Positions 1-8,270 of a stretch of 64,000 nucleotides of DNA are shown here, piece after piece. The DNA comes from Rhodoblastus sp963828185. GTDB taxonomy: Bacteria; Pseudomonadota; Alphaproteobacteria; Rhizobiales; Beijerinckiaceae. Where the stretch lies: contig CAWHDV010000010.1 of the NCBI GenBank assembly GCA_963828185.1, positions 9,075 to 73,074 of the forward strand, read 5' to 3'. Under the pieces are notes generated by a model that saw nothing but the letters and a program-made list of their open reading frames with translations, was not told where the DNA came from and made no database searches. Every line of letters starts with the position of its first letter. Position 1 is the first letter of the stretch. The position numbers were made by a program, and so were the translations under genes.

Positions 1-1952
1 AGCGCCGTGCCGGCAGCGGTCCCGTCGATGGTGACGCTGACGACGTCGACGTTGACGCCTGCGCCCGATATTGTTGGCTCCTCGCTCGTGGTTGCGCCGC
101 CGCTAACGGGCGCGGCGATTGTCGGCGCGCCGTCGTTCGGCACACTTATGAGCGAAATCACATGCGCGTCGGCGCTCAGCACGTTCGCATTGGCGGCAAG
201 ATTCGCGGCCGTATCAGCAATGACGATCCCGCCGGGGACGGTGTCCAATATCGACTGATTTTCCAGGAAGGTCGCCACCGATACGCCATTGTTCGTGTAG
301 CTTAGAACAATGGCCCCCGCGGCGCTGTAGAAGCTCTCGGACTGAAGCGCGCCGGCGCTGAATGTCGCAACGGATTGCGAACCATCGGCGTTCTGTTGCG
401 TCAACACGTCCCCATTGATCGTGATCGTGGCGCCCGAGAGCGTGATCGTAGTGAAACGCTCCAGCGTGTCGACATCGCCCTGGCCCTCGGACAGGACGAC
501 ATTTCCCTGCGCATCGACGACAATGCTCACCTGCGAAGGCGTGAAATTGGTGGCGACAAATGTGTCCGTCCCGCCGCCGCCGTTGATCTCGTTGACGCCC
601 GCGCCAAAGGTGACGGTGTCGTTGAACGGAGTGCCGACATATTGTCCAGTCGGATCGTTGGCGTCGTTGATGGTGAAGGATTCGCCGCCGGTCGCGGTAT
701 CGTAGATGATGGCGTATTCATCTTCGAGGCCGGTGCTAATATTGTAAACCTGAAACGTGATTTCGAAACGGCTGCCCATGGCGACCACGCTGTCGAAATC
801 CGTCGGAACGTCCTCTCCGGCATACCCATATTCCAGCAAGCTCCGGCCGCTGATATTTCCGCTTGAGTTGAACGTCAGAATATTAACGGAATCGTTTTCC
901 GCATAGACCAGCACAGTGTCGCCGTTGGCAAGCCTCGCTGTCGCCCAATGCCAAGAGGTAACCTGGCCGATATTGTCCTCGCCGTCGGATTGAAAAGCTG
1001 ATGTCGAGGCTGTAATGTCAGTAAAGCTGGAATTGAGCAGTTGCGTCGAGATTCCTTGTTCGCCGACGCCCGACGACAGGTTCTGCCAGGCGATAAATTC
1101 CAAAATGTCGCCATTCGTCAGCGGCACAAGACTATAACTGCTGATCGTTATCGGACCCGTTCCAACCAAAAGAGTCGGTTGCGGAAACGCCTGATAGACC
1201 GGCGTCCCGAGCGCGCCGGTGGACGTATCAATCGGGGTGAACTCCATCCCCGGCGCGCCGTCGACCGTGGCGGTCTGGACAAGGATAAAACTTCCCGTCG
1301 CCGACGAATAAAAAATGCTGTCGTCGGTCGAAAGCGGGATGGCCGATTTGGCGACGACGGACGAGGTCAGCGCCTGCCCCGTATCGCTGAAGATCTGGAC
1401 GTTCAGATTCTTGGTCGTGGACGAGGCGGATGTGCCGTATAGCAAAACCAGATCGCTGGGACCAGCGGCGAAGGCCCAACCGGTTGGATCGGCGACGCCG
1501 CTTTCCAGCGTGACGACATTTCCTGAAGGCGTCAGCGCCGGCGTCGCGCCGGACACCAAGTTCACATTGTCAGTGTAATTTTCGAAGTCGATGTCATAGA
1601 CGCCTGCGGTCGCCGTCGCCGACCACCAAAGAGCAGCGCCCGTATCGACGCCGCCACTCTCGTCCGCCGTGAATACGGTCCCGGCCGCGTATTGAAAGGG
1701 CAGCGAAATCATGCCGGTTGTCGCCAGCTGAAGCGTCGCCGACTGCTGGTCGCCGTCCCAGTTTTGCGCGGTCAGATCAATGGTATAGTCGTTCAGCCCG
1801 CCTGAAACATAGGTTGCTGAAGGGGTTTCTGCGTCGAGCACCACCGGGTCGCTGGTCTGATCGAAGCGGCTCTGCCCCCAGACCACGCCGGTGATCGGGC
1901 CGGAGGATGTTGAAAAAAGCTGGAAAGGACCGGACCATAGCGTGATCGTCAT
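1..1952 (-). CDS. Large surface/RTX-like repeat protein, C-terminus beyond window
   Basis: The frame is open from an ATG at 1952 to the left edge (about 650 codons seen, stop outside the window). The product is acidic, rich in Gly, Thr, Ser, Asn and Asp and almost free of Cys, typical of secreted bacterial surface proteins. No Sec signal peptide is visible. Around residues 455-465 there is one RTX-like calcium-binding signature (GGGGTDTF), and the last visible part looks like a bacterial Ig-like module (PTISGAGVNVDVVSVTID). The family suggests a calcium-dependent adhesin or type I-secreted protein; the specific ligand is unknown. The ATG has a weak ribosome site and sits in an ATGA overlap with an upstream reading frame, so the true N-terminus may lie further upstream. 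Confidence 0.75.
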   Translation of the reverse strand, partial: MTITLWSGPFQLFSTSSGPITGVVWGQSRFDQTSDPVVLDAETPSATYVSGGLNDYTIDLTAQNWDGDQQSATLQLATTGMISLPFQYAAGTVFTADESGGVDTGAALWWSATATAGVYDIDFENYTDNVNLVSGATPALTPSGNVVTLESGVADPTGWAFAAGPSDLVLLYGTSASSTTKNLNVQIFSDTGQALTSSVVAKSAIPLSTDDSIFYSSATGSFILVQTATVDGAPGMEFTPIDTSTGALGTPVYQAFPQPTLLVGTGPITISSYSLVPLTNGDILEFIAWQNLSSGVGEQGISTQLLNSSFTDITASTSAFQSDGEDNIGQVTSWHWATARLANGDTVLVYAENDSVNILTFNSSGNISGRSLLEYGYAGEDVPTDFDSVVAMGSRFEITFQVYNISTGLEDEYAIIYDTATGGESFTINDANDPTGQYVGTPFNDTVTFGAGVNEINGGGGTDTFVATNFTPSQVSIVVDAQGNVVLSEGQGDVDTLERFTTITLSGATITINGDVLTQQNADGSQSVATFSAGALQSESFYSAAGAIVLSYTNNGVSVATFLENQSILDTVPGGIVIADTAANLAANANVLSADAHVISLISVPNDGAPTIAAPVSGGATTSEEPTISGAGVNVDVVSVTIDGTAAGTA

Positions 1953-2190
1953 TTCGTGCTCGCAATAGCTTGGCTCGGGGCGCCATCATAAAAAGAATAC
2001 GAAATCGAGCCGACTGACGCGCCACGTAAGGTACTGAGCCGTTTAACAGACGGCACGACAAAGGCCAAGGTCCCGCCGATCGGGGCTGCGTATCGTCCTT
2101 GGGCGCACTGAAAATGCGATGGTGAAGCCGATCGAGGCGGCGCTATAGGCCGCGCCGGCTCGCATTGCCGCTGCTGAAAATCGAAATCAT
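1953..2190 (-). pseudogene. Possible decayed N-terminal part of the surface protein
   Basis: A strong purine tract (GGGGGG) lies five bases before an ATG at 2190, whose frame (starting MISIFSSGN) stops after 15 codons. Other frames of the same stretch encode similar beta-strand-like segments: YSAASIGFTIAFSV, YAAPIGGTLAFVVPS and ASVGSISYSFYDGAP, the last running to the ATGA overlap at 1952. Similar modules in successive frames suggest one repeat-containing N-terminus broken by several frameshifts, either in the genome or in the assembly. This is inference from pattern; a short genuine upstream gene of 81 codons (2194-1949) is the alternative. Confidence 0.35.
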
Positions 2191-2515
2191 TCATTCCCCC
2201 CGGGGCACCATCACAATTTGATGATTAAAAATCAATTAGATAGACCGGCAAGGTTTTGCCTCACACCGATCGCTGGGATAGCGAAGCCGGCGGCGGTCGT
2301 AGCGCCCGCGATTTTCCTTCGTCCACATCGGCGATCCCTCGGAGATTCAGATCGCCTCCCTTGAATCACAAATGATTCACGTGATTCGAGAACCCTTCGG
2401 ATGGGCTCTGAGGGGTGAACGCGTGCGATCCGCTCTGGGTGGAACTCGTGTTGGGAGGGTCATTGGCGAAAACTGCATCGATAAACTAAGCTGGCGCCGC
2501 TGGAGATGGCGCGCA
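2191..2515. other. Divergent intergenic region
   Basis: About 325 bases between the minus-strand surface protein and the plus-strand sensor kinase. The first part is AT-rich (around 2215-2245) and probably holds the surface-protein promoter. No clear operator, RNA or terminator was recognised. A longer kinase frame opens at 2372, but its extra residues are Arg-rich and unlike the family, so I treat them as non-coding. Confidence 0.4.
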
Positions 2516-5197
2516 ATGAATAAGAAAACCGCCGACCTTGGATTTGTGTCCCGTTACTGCTTGGCTTTAGGGTCGACCGCTCTCGCCGCTTTGGCGCGAT
2601 GGATTTTGCCAGCGGCGCTGGCGCCGGCGCCTTACCTTGGCTTTTATCCGGCTGTCGTGGTCTCGGCAGCGCTTGGGGGTCTTGGACCGGGACTGGTGGC
2701 GACATTTGGTTCGCTGTTCCTAGTCAACTTCGCTTTCGGCCACATCAATTTCACCGACATTGGGGGCATGGCGCGGCAAGTTATCTGGGTGACGGCCAGC
2801 ATCGGCGTCAGCTTCTTGGCCGAGATGCAGCGAGAAACGCGGCTGCGCGAGAGTCAAAACACGGAGGATTTGCGTCGCTTGAAGGACGAACTTGAGCTTC
2901 ACGTCGCAGAGCGAACAGCGGAGCTTCGGGGCGCCAATCGACAATTGCGGGTCGCCAACGAGAAACTGGCCCAATTTGATCAAGCCAAGACGGCATTTTT
3001 TTCTAATATCAGCCATGAGTTCCGCACCCCGCTCGCCCTGATGTTGGGACCGCTCGACGACACGCTCGGCGACAGCGACGAGGCATTGTCTGAGAGGAAT
3101 CGCGGCCGCCTCGCAATGGCGCGCCGCAATGGCCTGCGCTTGCAGAAGCTGGTAAACGCTTTGCTCGATTTCGCCCGCCTTGAGGCGGGACGCGCTGAGG
3201 CGTCGTTCGCTCCGACAGATTTGGCGAGGGCCACGACCGAGATCGCCAGTCATTTCGACTCGGCTTGCGGATCGGCGGGGTTGCGACTGGTGGTCGATTG
3301 CTCGTCGCTTGGCCAGGCGGTCTTTGTCGACCGCGATATGTGGGAGAAAATTGTCCTTAACCTTATGTCCAATGCGTTCAAATTCACGCTCGCGGGCGAA
3401 ATTGTCGTGCGCCTGCGCGCCACGGACGACCACGCCGAATTGACCGTCAGCGACACCGGCCCCGGCATCCCACAAACCGAATTGCCCCGGCTCTTCGAAC
3501 GCTTTCACCGTATAGCTGGCGCGCAGGGGCGCTCTTTTGAGGGCAGCGGCATTGGCCTGGCTCTGACTCAGGAACTGACCAAATTGCACGGTGGAACCAT
3601 CTGGGCGGAGAGCGCGCCAGGATTTGGCTCGACGTTCCATGTCCGGATCCCACTCGGAAACACACACCTGCCGCCCGATCAGGTGCGGGCCGCTCCAGAA
3701 ACCTACGACAGCTCCGCGCGCGCCGAAGCCTTTGTCGGCGAGGCTTTGCTCTGGCTGCCGGATGACGGCGAACGAATATCGCGCCACGCCGCCGCGTCGA
3801 TCGCAGGCCATGGTGGTCGGGGTGAGCGTCCGTTGGTAATTTTGGCGGACGACAACGCGGACATGCGCTCCTATCTCGCCGGTTTGCTGGAAAAGGCCGG
3901 CTATTGCGTGGAGCCGTTTGCCAATGGCGCGTCCGCATATGCGGCGTGCGTCGCCACCCCGCCGACGCTGGTGTTGAGTGATTTGATGATGCCGGGCGTT
4001 GATGGCCTCGAACTCACCCGGCGGTTGCGCGCCGACGAGCGCACAGCGGCGACCCCGGTCATTCTCTTGTCGGCGCGCGCAGGCGAAGCGGCGAGGATCG
4101 AGGGTTATGCCGCGGGCGCCGACGAATATCTCGAAAAGCCTTTCGGCGCGCGCGAACTCGTCGTTCGGATCGACGCGGCTGTGCGGCTCGCGCGCGCAAG
4201 GACCGAACTGTCGGATAAGGAGCGCCGCATTGCCGTTCTCTCAAGGCTGGCGAGCGTGACGGAAACCGCCATGGACGCGGTGATCTCGATCGATGCGTCC
4301 CAGCGCATCGTGCTTTTCAACTCCGCCGCCGAACGAATGTTCGGCTGCCAAGGGGACGCCGCAATAGGGCGGCCGGTAAGCGATTTCATCCCGCAACGCT
4401 TTCGGGCGGCGCATGAAGGGCATGTGAGCGCCTTCGCAGAAACCGGAGTCAGCACACGGGCCATGGGCCGCTTGGGCGACTTGACCGCTTTGCGCCACGA
4501 TGGCGCGGAATTCCCCATCGAGGCGTCGATCTCACAGGCGCATGTCGAAGGCGACCAGCTGTTCACGGTGATCCTGCGGGACATTTCCGACCGGAAACTT
4601 GCGGCGGAAACCCAGCGCCTTTTGATCGGCGAGTTGGATCATCGCGTCAAGAACACGCTCGCCCAGGTTCAAGCGATGGCGAGTCAGACGTTGAAAACGC
4701 AGCCAGACCCGGCAGCCTTCGTTGCAAGTTTCAGCGGCCGCATTCGTTCGCTGGCCGGCGCGCACACGCTTCTCACCCGTTCTGGTTGGAAAGGCGCGGA
4801 CCTTCGGGAGTTGATCATGGAGCAGCTGGCCTTGCCGTCGACTGATGCAGATCAGCGAGTTTGCTTGCGTGGTCCGACTGTTTTCCTTGAACCACGGTGC
4901 GCGGTCCAGCTCGGATTGGTTCTGCATGAACTGGGAACCAACGCGCGCAAACACGGCGCGCTTTCCTGCAATCATGGCGCTCTCAACGTCGGATGGACTA
5001 CCGAGGCGCGCGCCACCGAACGTTCGATCAGGATCGCCTGGAGGGAGAGCGGCGGCCCCGCAGTCCATGCGCCTGAGCGCGAAGGCTTCGGAGTGCGCCT
5101 CATCTCGTCGAGCCTCGTTTCGCTGCGTGGACAGGTTAAGTTGGATTTCCGGACCGAGGGCGTGCGTTGCGAGATCGAACTGCCGATCGACACATAA
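2516..5197 (+). CDS. Hybrid sensor kinase: DUF4118-like membrane, HisKA, receiver, PAS, HWE/HisKA_2 kinase
   Basis: A membrane-anchored two-component sensor of about 893 residues. The order is: hydrophobic N-terminal segments resembling DUF4118 (about residues 10-100); a coiled coil; a HisKA dimerisation helix with phosphoacceptor His about 167 (SNISHEFRTP); an HATPase domain (DTGPGIP, GSGIGLALT); a receiver domain (ADDNADM, LSDLMMPG, EKPF); a PAS domain (MDAVISID, FNSAAERMFG); and a second kinase of the HWE/HisKA_2 type (GELDHRVKNTLAQ) with its own ATPase (LHELGTNARKHG). The start at 2516 is chosen because the MNKK N-terminus leads directly into the first membrane helix. There is no adjacent response regulator, so its partner is elsewhere. 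Two histidine kinase cores in one polypeptide is uncommon. Confidence 0.88.
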   Translation: MNKKTADLGFVSRYCLALGSTALAALARWILPAALAPAPYLGFYPAVVVSAALGGLGPGLVATFGSLFLVNFAFGHINFTDIGGMARQVIWVTASIGVSFLAEMQRETRLRESQNTEDLRRLKDELELHVAERTAELRGANRQLRVANEKLAQFDQAKTAFFSNISHEFRTPLALMLGPLDDTLGDSDEALSERNRGRLAMARRNGLRLQKLVNALLDFARLEAGRAEASFAPTDLARATTEIASHFDSACGSAGLRLVVDCSSLGQAVFVDRDMWEKIVLNLMSNAFKFTLAGEIVVRLRATDDHAELTVSDTGPGIPQTELPRLFERFHRIAGAQGRSFEGSGIGLALTQELTKLHGGTIWAESAPGFGSTFHVRIPLGNTHLPPDQVRAAPETYDSSARAEAFVGEALLWLPDDGERISRHAAASIAGHGGRGERPLVILADDNADMRSYLAGLLEKAGYCVEPFANGASAYAACVATPPTLVLSDLMMPGVDGLELTRRLRADERTAATPVILLSARAGEAARIEGYAAGADEYLEKPFGARELVVRIDAAVRLARARTELSDKERRIAVLSRLASVTETAMDAVISIDASQRIVLFNSAAERMFGCQGDAAIGRPVSDFIPQRFRAAHEGHVSAFAETGVSTRAMGRLGDLTALRHDGAEFPIEASISQAHVEGDQLFTVILRDISDRKLAAETQRLLIGELDHRVKNTLAQVQAMASQTLKTQPDPAAFVASFSGRIRSLAGAHTLLTRSGWKGADLRELIMEQLALPSTDADQRVCLRGPTVFLEPRCAVQLGLVLHELGTNARKHGALSCNHGALNVGWTTEARATERSIRIAWRESGGPAVHAPEREGFGVRLISSSLVSLRGQVKLDFRTEGVRCEIELPIDT

Positions 5198-5940
5198 ACC
5201 ATCACTCCACTTCTGTCGGGCTGGGCGCGCTGGCGCAGGTACGAGATCTGCTTTGCTATCCAATGTGACAGAACGTTCGCCTCTCATCGCGCCGCTTACA
5301 ATCGCGCAGTCACGTCCCTGTTGTTTGGCGCGAGGCGCCGGCTTCGTCGCGGATGCGCGTTGCTTCTATGGACAGGTAATGCCGTCTGCCGTTCACCGGA
5401 ACGACGAAACAGCTTCGACAGCAATCCCGTCATCGTTGTCCGGCAGGTCCGCCACAGAGGCGTAAGGCAAATCGATCTCTTCTGCGGTCGCAAAGTCGCA
5501 GATCGGCAAGACATGGGCGAGCGTCGCGCCAGAACCCGCCCCGCATGACGGCGCGCGCGATCCCGGCCCCTCGACCTTCAGCGGCGCCGCAAGTTTGTTG
5601 ATATACAATAGAAATTGCACCAGCCTAAAACATGACAAAATACTTTTTTCCGCGTAATTGCCAATGTCACGTACCTCTTTTGGCTTATATTGTAATTTTA
5701 CTGATAATGTGATACGTGTAGGCAAGAATATAACACAGCGATAGCCTTCAGCTAGCCCATGAAAACGCAATAATATTTTATAATTACACCATTCAATTGC
5801 AAACATATTGTAATTATATGCAATTTCTACATTTTCGCAATCCGATAACAACGCTAAAAATAAAGACAGACAGGAAACTGGCTGCCATAAAGCGTTATGT
5901 GCTGTGGAAAAGCGAACCAAAAGAAGAGAGGGAGAGAGTT
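5198..5940. other. Long AT-rich leader upstream of the heme-binding protein
   Basis: This 743-base gap is ordinary GC-rich sequence up to about 5580 with no convincing gene, then becomes strongly AT-rich until the start of the heme-binding protein. The AT-rich half carries TGTAATT half-sites at 5691-5697, 5779-5788 (reverse orientation) and 5809-5818, and probably the promoter. No RNA gene was recognised. Confidence 0.5.
5779..5818. promoter_or_regulatory. Perfect 10-bp inverted repeat, candidate operator
   Basis: The arms TATAATTACA (5779-5788) and TGTAATTATA (5809-5818) are exact reverse complements separated by 20 bases, about 120 bases before the start codon of the heme-binding protein gene. 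The same TAATTACA/TGTAATTA words recur in the leader of the ferritin-like gene near 10919. The likely reading is a protein-binding site; the factor is unknown. Confidence 0.5.
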
Positions 5941-6870
5941 ATGATAAAACGAATCCTTATCGCGACCGCAGTTTCGTGCGTATATGTGGCGGGCGCGCAA
6001 GCACAAAGTCTCAATTCACAAAATATCAATTCAGGAAGCTCCTCCTGCCCCGCTGCACAGAACGTCAAGGCGGCGCTGCAGCAAGCGATCGCGCAGGCGG
6101 GCGCAAAGCTTGGCCTTGGAACGAACATGTGGGCGACGGTCGTCGCGCCCGACGGCCACGTTTGTTCCGTCACCTTTTCCAGCACGGACGCGATCCAGGG
6201 CCAATGGTTGGCCAGCCGCATCATTTCGGCGCAGAAAGCCTTCGCTGCGGTCAGTCTCAGCCTTGGCCCAACCTCTAACTCCGGCGCGGGCGCCGGCGTG
6301 ACAACCGGGAAGCTCGCGCTTTCGACGGCCAATCTCTATTCGGCGACCCAGCCTGGCGGCAGCCTGTGGGGCTTGGCGACAAGCAATCCCGTCTTTGCGC
6401 CTGGCGCTTATGGCGACACGATCGCCACCATCAACGGTGTGTCAAATGCGAGTTATGGGGGCGGGTCGAGTCCGGCGTTGATGTATTCAGGCCCCATCAA
6501 CACCCAGACTTATGGCACGGCCAACGACCCGATGATCGGACAAATAATCGGCGGCATCACCACGTTCGGCGGCGGGCTTGGGCTATACACGTCGGGTGGC
6601 AACAAGGTCGGGGGGCTCGGCGTCAGCGGCGATACGTCGTGCGACGACCATCTGATCGCCTGGAATCTGCGTCATAACCTTGGCTTGGATCACCTTGGCT
6701 CCGTCGCCGGCGTGGCCGCCTTATATAACAGCGATCCAACCCATCCCGACAACATCATCTTCGACATCACCAATGGGGTCAGCGCCAGCGGCTATGGCCA
6801 TCCGACCTGCGGGCAGACGAACGCCGCCGCCGAGGCTGTCGCCAAGGCGCTTCCGGGCGTCAGTCAGTGA
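5941..6870 (+). CDS. Exported heme-binding GlcG/HbpS-like (DUF336) protein
   Basis: The 309-residue product begins with a clear Sec signal peptide (cleavage near AGAQA-Q), followed by a GlcG/HbpS fold: helix AALQQAIAQAGAKLG, strand region WATVVAPDGHVCSV, and helix ISAQKAFAAVSLS. The C-terminal part has the DTSCDDH...LRHNLGLDHL motif seen in DUF336 heme-binding proteins. Members bind heme or small cofactors outside the cytoplasm. The start at 5941 is preceded by GGGAGAG. It lies between a long AT-rich leader and the prepilin peptidase gene, inside the type II secretion locus, so secretion by that system is plausible but inferred. Confidence 0.8.
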   Translation: MIKRILIATAVSCVYVAGAQAQSLNSQNINSGSSSCPAAQNVKAALQQAIAQAGAKLGLGTNMWATVVAPDGHVCSVTFSSTDAIQGQWLASRIISAQKAFAAVSLSLGPTSNSGAGAGVTTGKLALSTANLYSATQPGGSLWGLATSNPVFAPGAYGDTIATINGVSNASYGGGSSPALMYSGPINTQTYGTANDPMIGQIIGGITTFGGGLGLYTSGGNKVGGLGVSGDTSCDDHLIAWNLRHNLGLDHLGSVAGVAALYNSDPTHPDNIIFDITNGVSASGYGHPTCGQTNAAAEAVAKALPGVSQ

Positions 6871-6962
6871 GGATTGCAAAATCATGAATTTTATAGAATG
6901 CGAGGGAGCGGCCCGATTGCCGCTTCCTCGCCGCTGGTTTTCCGGGATTGTCGATCGACCCG

Positions 6963-7703
6963 TCAGGGCCATTGCAGCGGACCGAACACGAAGGTGAGCC
7001 ATAGGCCAAGGGCGAGATGGGGGCCAAAAGGCAGAACTTGTTCTCCAGTTAGCGGTCCGGCGGCGCGCCGCTCGATGGCGACCGAAACCAACGACGACGT
7101 GACGGCCGCCAGAAGACAGGTCGGCAGTCCGTCCACGCCCAGCAACAAGCCGGCGACGCCAAACAATTTGGCGTCGCCCGCGCCCAGACCGGGTCGTCCG
7201 CGCCAGCGCTCGTAAACTAATGCGACGAGGCGAAAGAAGCCATAAGCCCCGAGCCCCGCCGCGATTTGCGCCAAAATTTCCGACGTATTCAAGCGCAACA
7301 GGAACGCGACGCCGCATATCAGCATTACGCTCAAGAGGGTATCGGGAATGATGAAGAAGATCGCGTCGAACAGGGCGGTGACGATCAGCGCCCAAAGCAG
7401 CCCCAAGGCCGGCGCGAACGTCCAGCCAAGCTCCGGCGCGCGCAGCGCCAGACCGCCGAGGCCGATGATGAATAGCCACAGCACATGCGCCAGGTGCTTG
7501 CCGTCGCCCGATGCGCGCAAAGCTGACAACGCCAGTTGCGCGATCCGCCTGCGACGCCGGCGTTGCGAGAAAGTTGGAGCAGTGCCGATTATTGCTCGAA
7601 CTCGCCTCGCCAGCATGCGCTCTCCGACATAGCGATGGCGCCGACAGGATTTGGCGGCGCCGAAGCACACCATAATGCGAGATAAAGCGCGAATTCTCAA
7701 CAC
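6963..7703 (-). CDS. gspO: Type II secretion prepilin peptidase (A24 family), short form
   Basis: An integral membrane aspartic protease that removes the leader from pseudopilins GspG-K. Both catalytic motifs are visible: FDAIFFIIPD and GAGDAKLFG, each with its conserved Asp, within about five hydrophobic helices. The product of up to 246 residues lacks the N-terminal Cys4 zinc/methyltransferase domain of PilD-type enzymes, so it resembles the CpaA/TadV-like minimal version. The N-terminal 50-60 residues are Arg-rich; the true start may be the ATG near 7617 (MLARRVRA). It is transcribed divergently from gspG, 11 bases away at most. Confidence 0.85.
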   Translation of the reverse strand: MLRIRALSRIMVCFGAAKSCRRHRYVGERMLARRVRAIIGTAPTFSQRRRRRRIAQLALSALRASGDGKHLAHVLWLFIIGLGGLALRAPELGWTFAPALGLLWALIVTALFDAIFFIIPDTLLSVMLICGVAFLLRLNTSEILAQIAAGLGAYGFFRLVALVYERWRGRPGLGAGDAKLFGVAGLLLGVDGLPTCLLAAVTSSLVSVAIERRAAGPLTGEQVLPFGPHLALGLWLTFVFGPLQWP

Positions 7704-7714
7704 AGGTCCAACGG

Positions 7715-8224
7715 GTGACCGACATGCCGTGGTTAGACATCATCAAGCAGGCGAACTGGATCGACGCCAAACGAACTCTCCGCAAGCGCCGGACGCGAAG
7801 CGACCTCAGGGCGCAAAGCGGCTTTACCCTGATCGAGATGCTCGTGGTGCTGGCGATCATCGGCTTGATCGTCGGCCTCGTCGGTCCGCGAGTCCTGAAT
7901 TACCTTGCCGGCGCGAAGGTCAAGACCGCACAAATTCAGATCGAAAACATCGCCAGTTCGCTTGATCTCTTTTACCTCGACACCGGCCGCTATCCGACCA
8001 GCGAGGAGGGCCTGTCCGCGCTGATGCAACGGCCCAGCGACGCCTCAGCCTGGAATGGTCCCTATTTGAAGGCGAACAGCGTGCCGCTGGACCCCTGGGG
8101 CCATGCCTATATCTATCGCTCGCCGGGGCAAAATGGACCTTACGACATCGGCTCGCTCGGACCGAATGGCCAGGAAGGCGGTCGAATGGCTGTCGTGCGC
8201 AATCGTGACGCGCCGGCGCGCTGA
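7715..8224 (+). CDS. gspG: Major pseudopilin GspG
   Basis: The major subunit of the type II secretion pseudopilus in the periplasm. It shows the type IV pilin N-methylation motif with cleavage between Gly and Phe (QSG-FTLIEMLVVLAIIGLI), the GspG signature RYPTSEEGLSALMQRP, and the calcium/loop region WNGPYLKANSVPLDPWGHAY. The 169-residue length includes an unusually long leader of about 35 residues before the cleavage site. The first start is GTG at 7715; an ATG follows at 7724. It stands alone, separated from gspH-K, which lie about 10 kb downstream. Confidence 0.93.
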   Translation: MTDMPWLDIIKQANWIDAKRTLRKRRTRSDLRAQSGFTLIEMLVVLAIIGLIVGLVGPRVLNYLAGAKVKTAQIQIENIASSLDLFYLDTGRYPTSEEGLSALMQRPSDASAWNGPYLKANSVPLDPWGHAYIYRSPGQNGPYDIGSLGPNGQEGGRMAVVRNRDAPAR

Positions 8225-8270
8225 GGCGGCGTCGCGGTCGGCTGCGGCCCGCGCCTGCAAAAAGCCTCTC

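Noticed and set aside
2720..3811. 363-codon minus-strand frame opposite the sensor kinase
   Set aside because: It is the shadow of a strongly motif-bearing gene and shows no domain or ribosome site.
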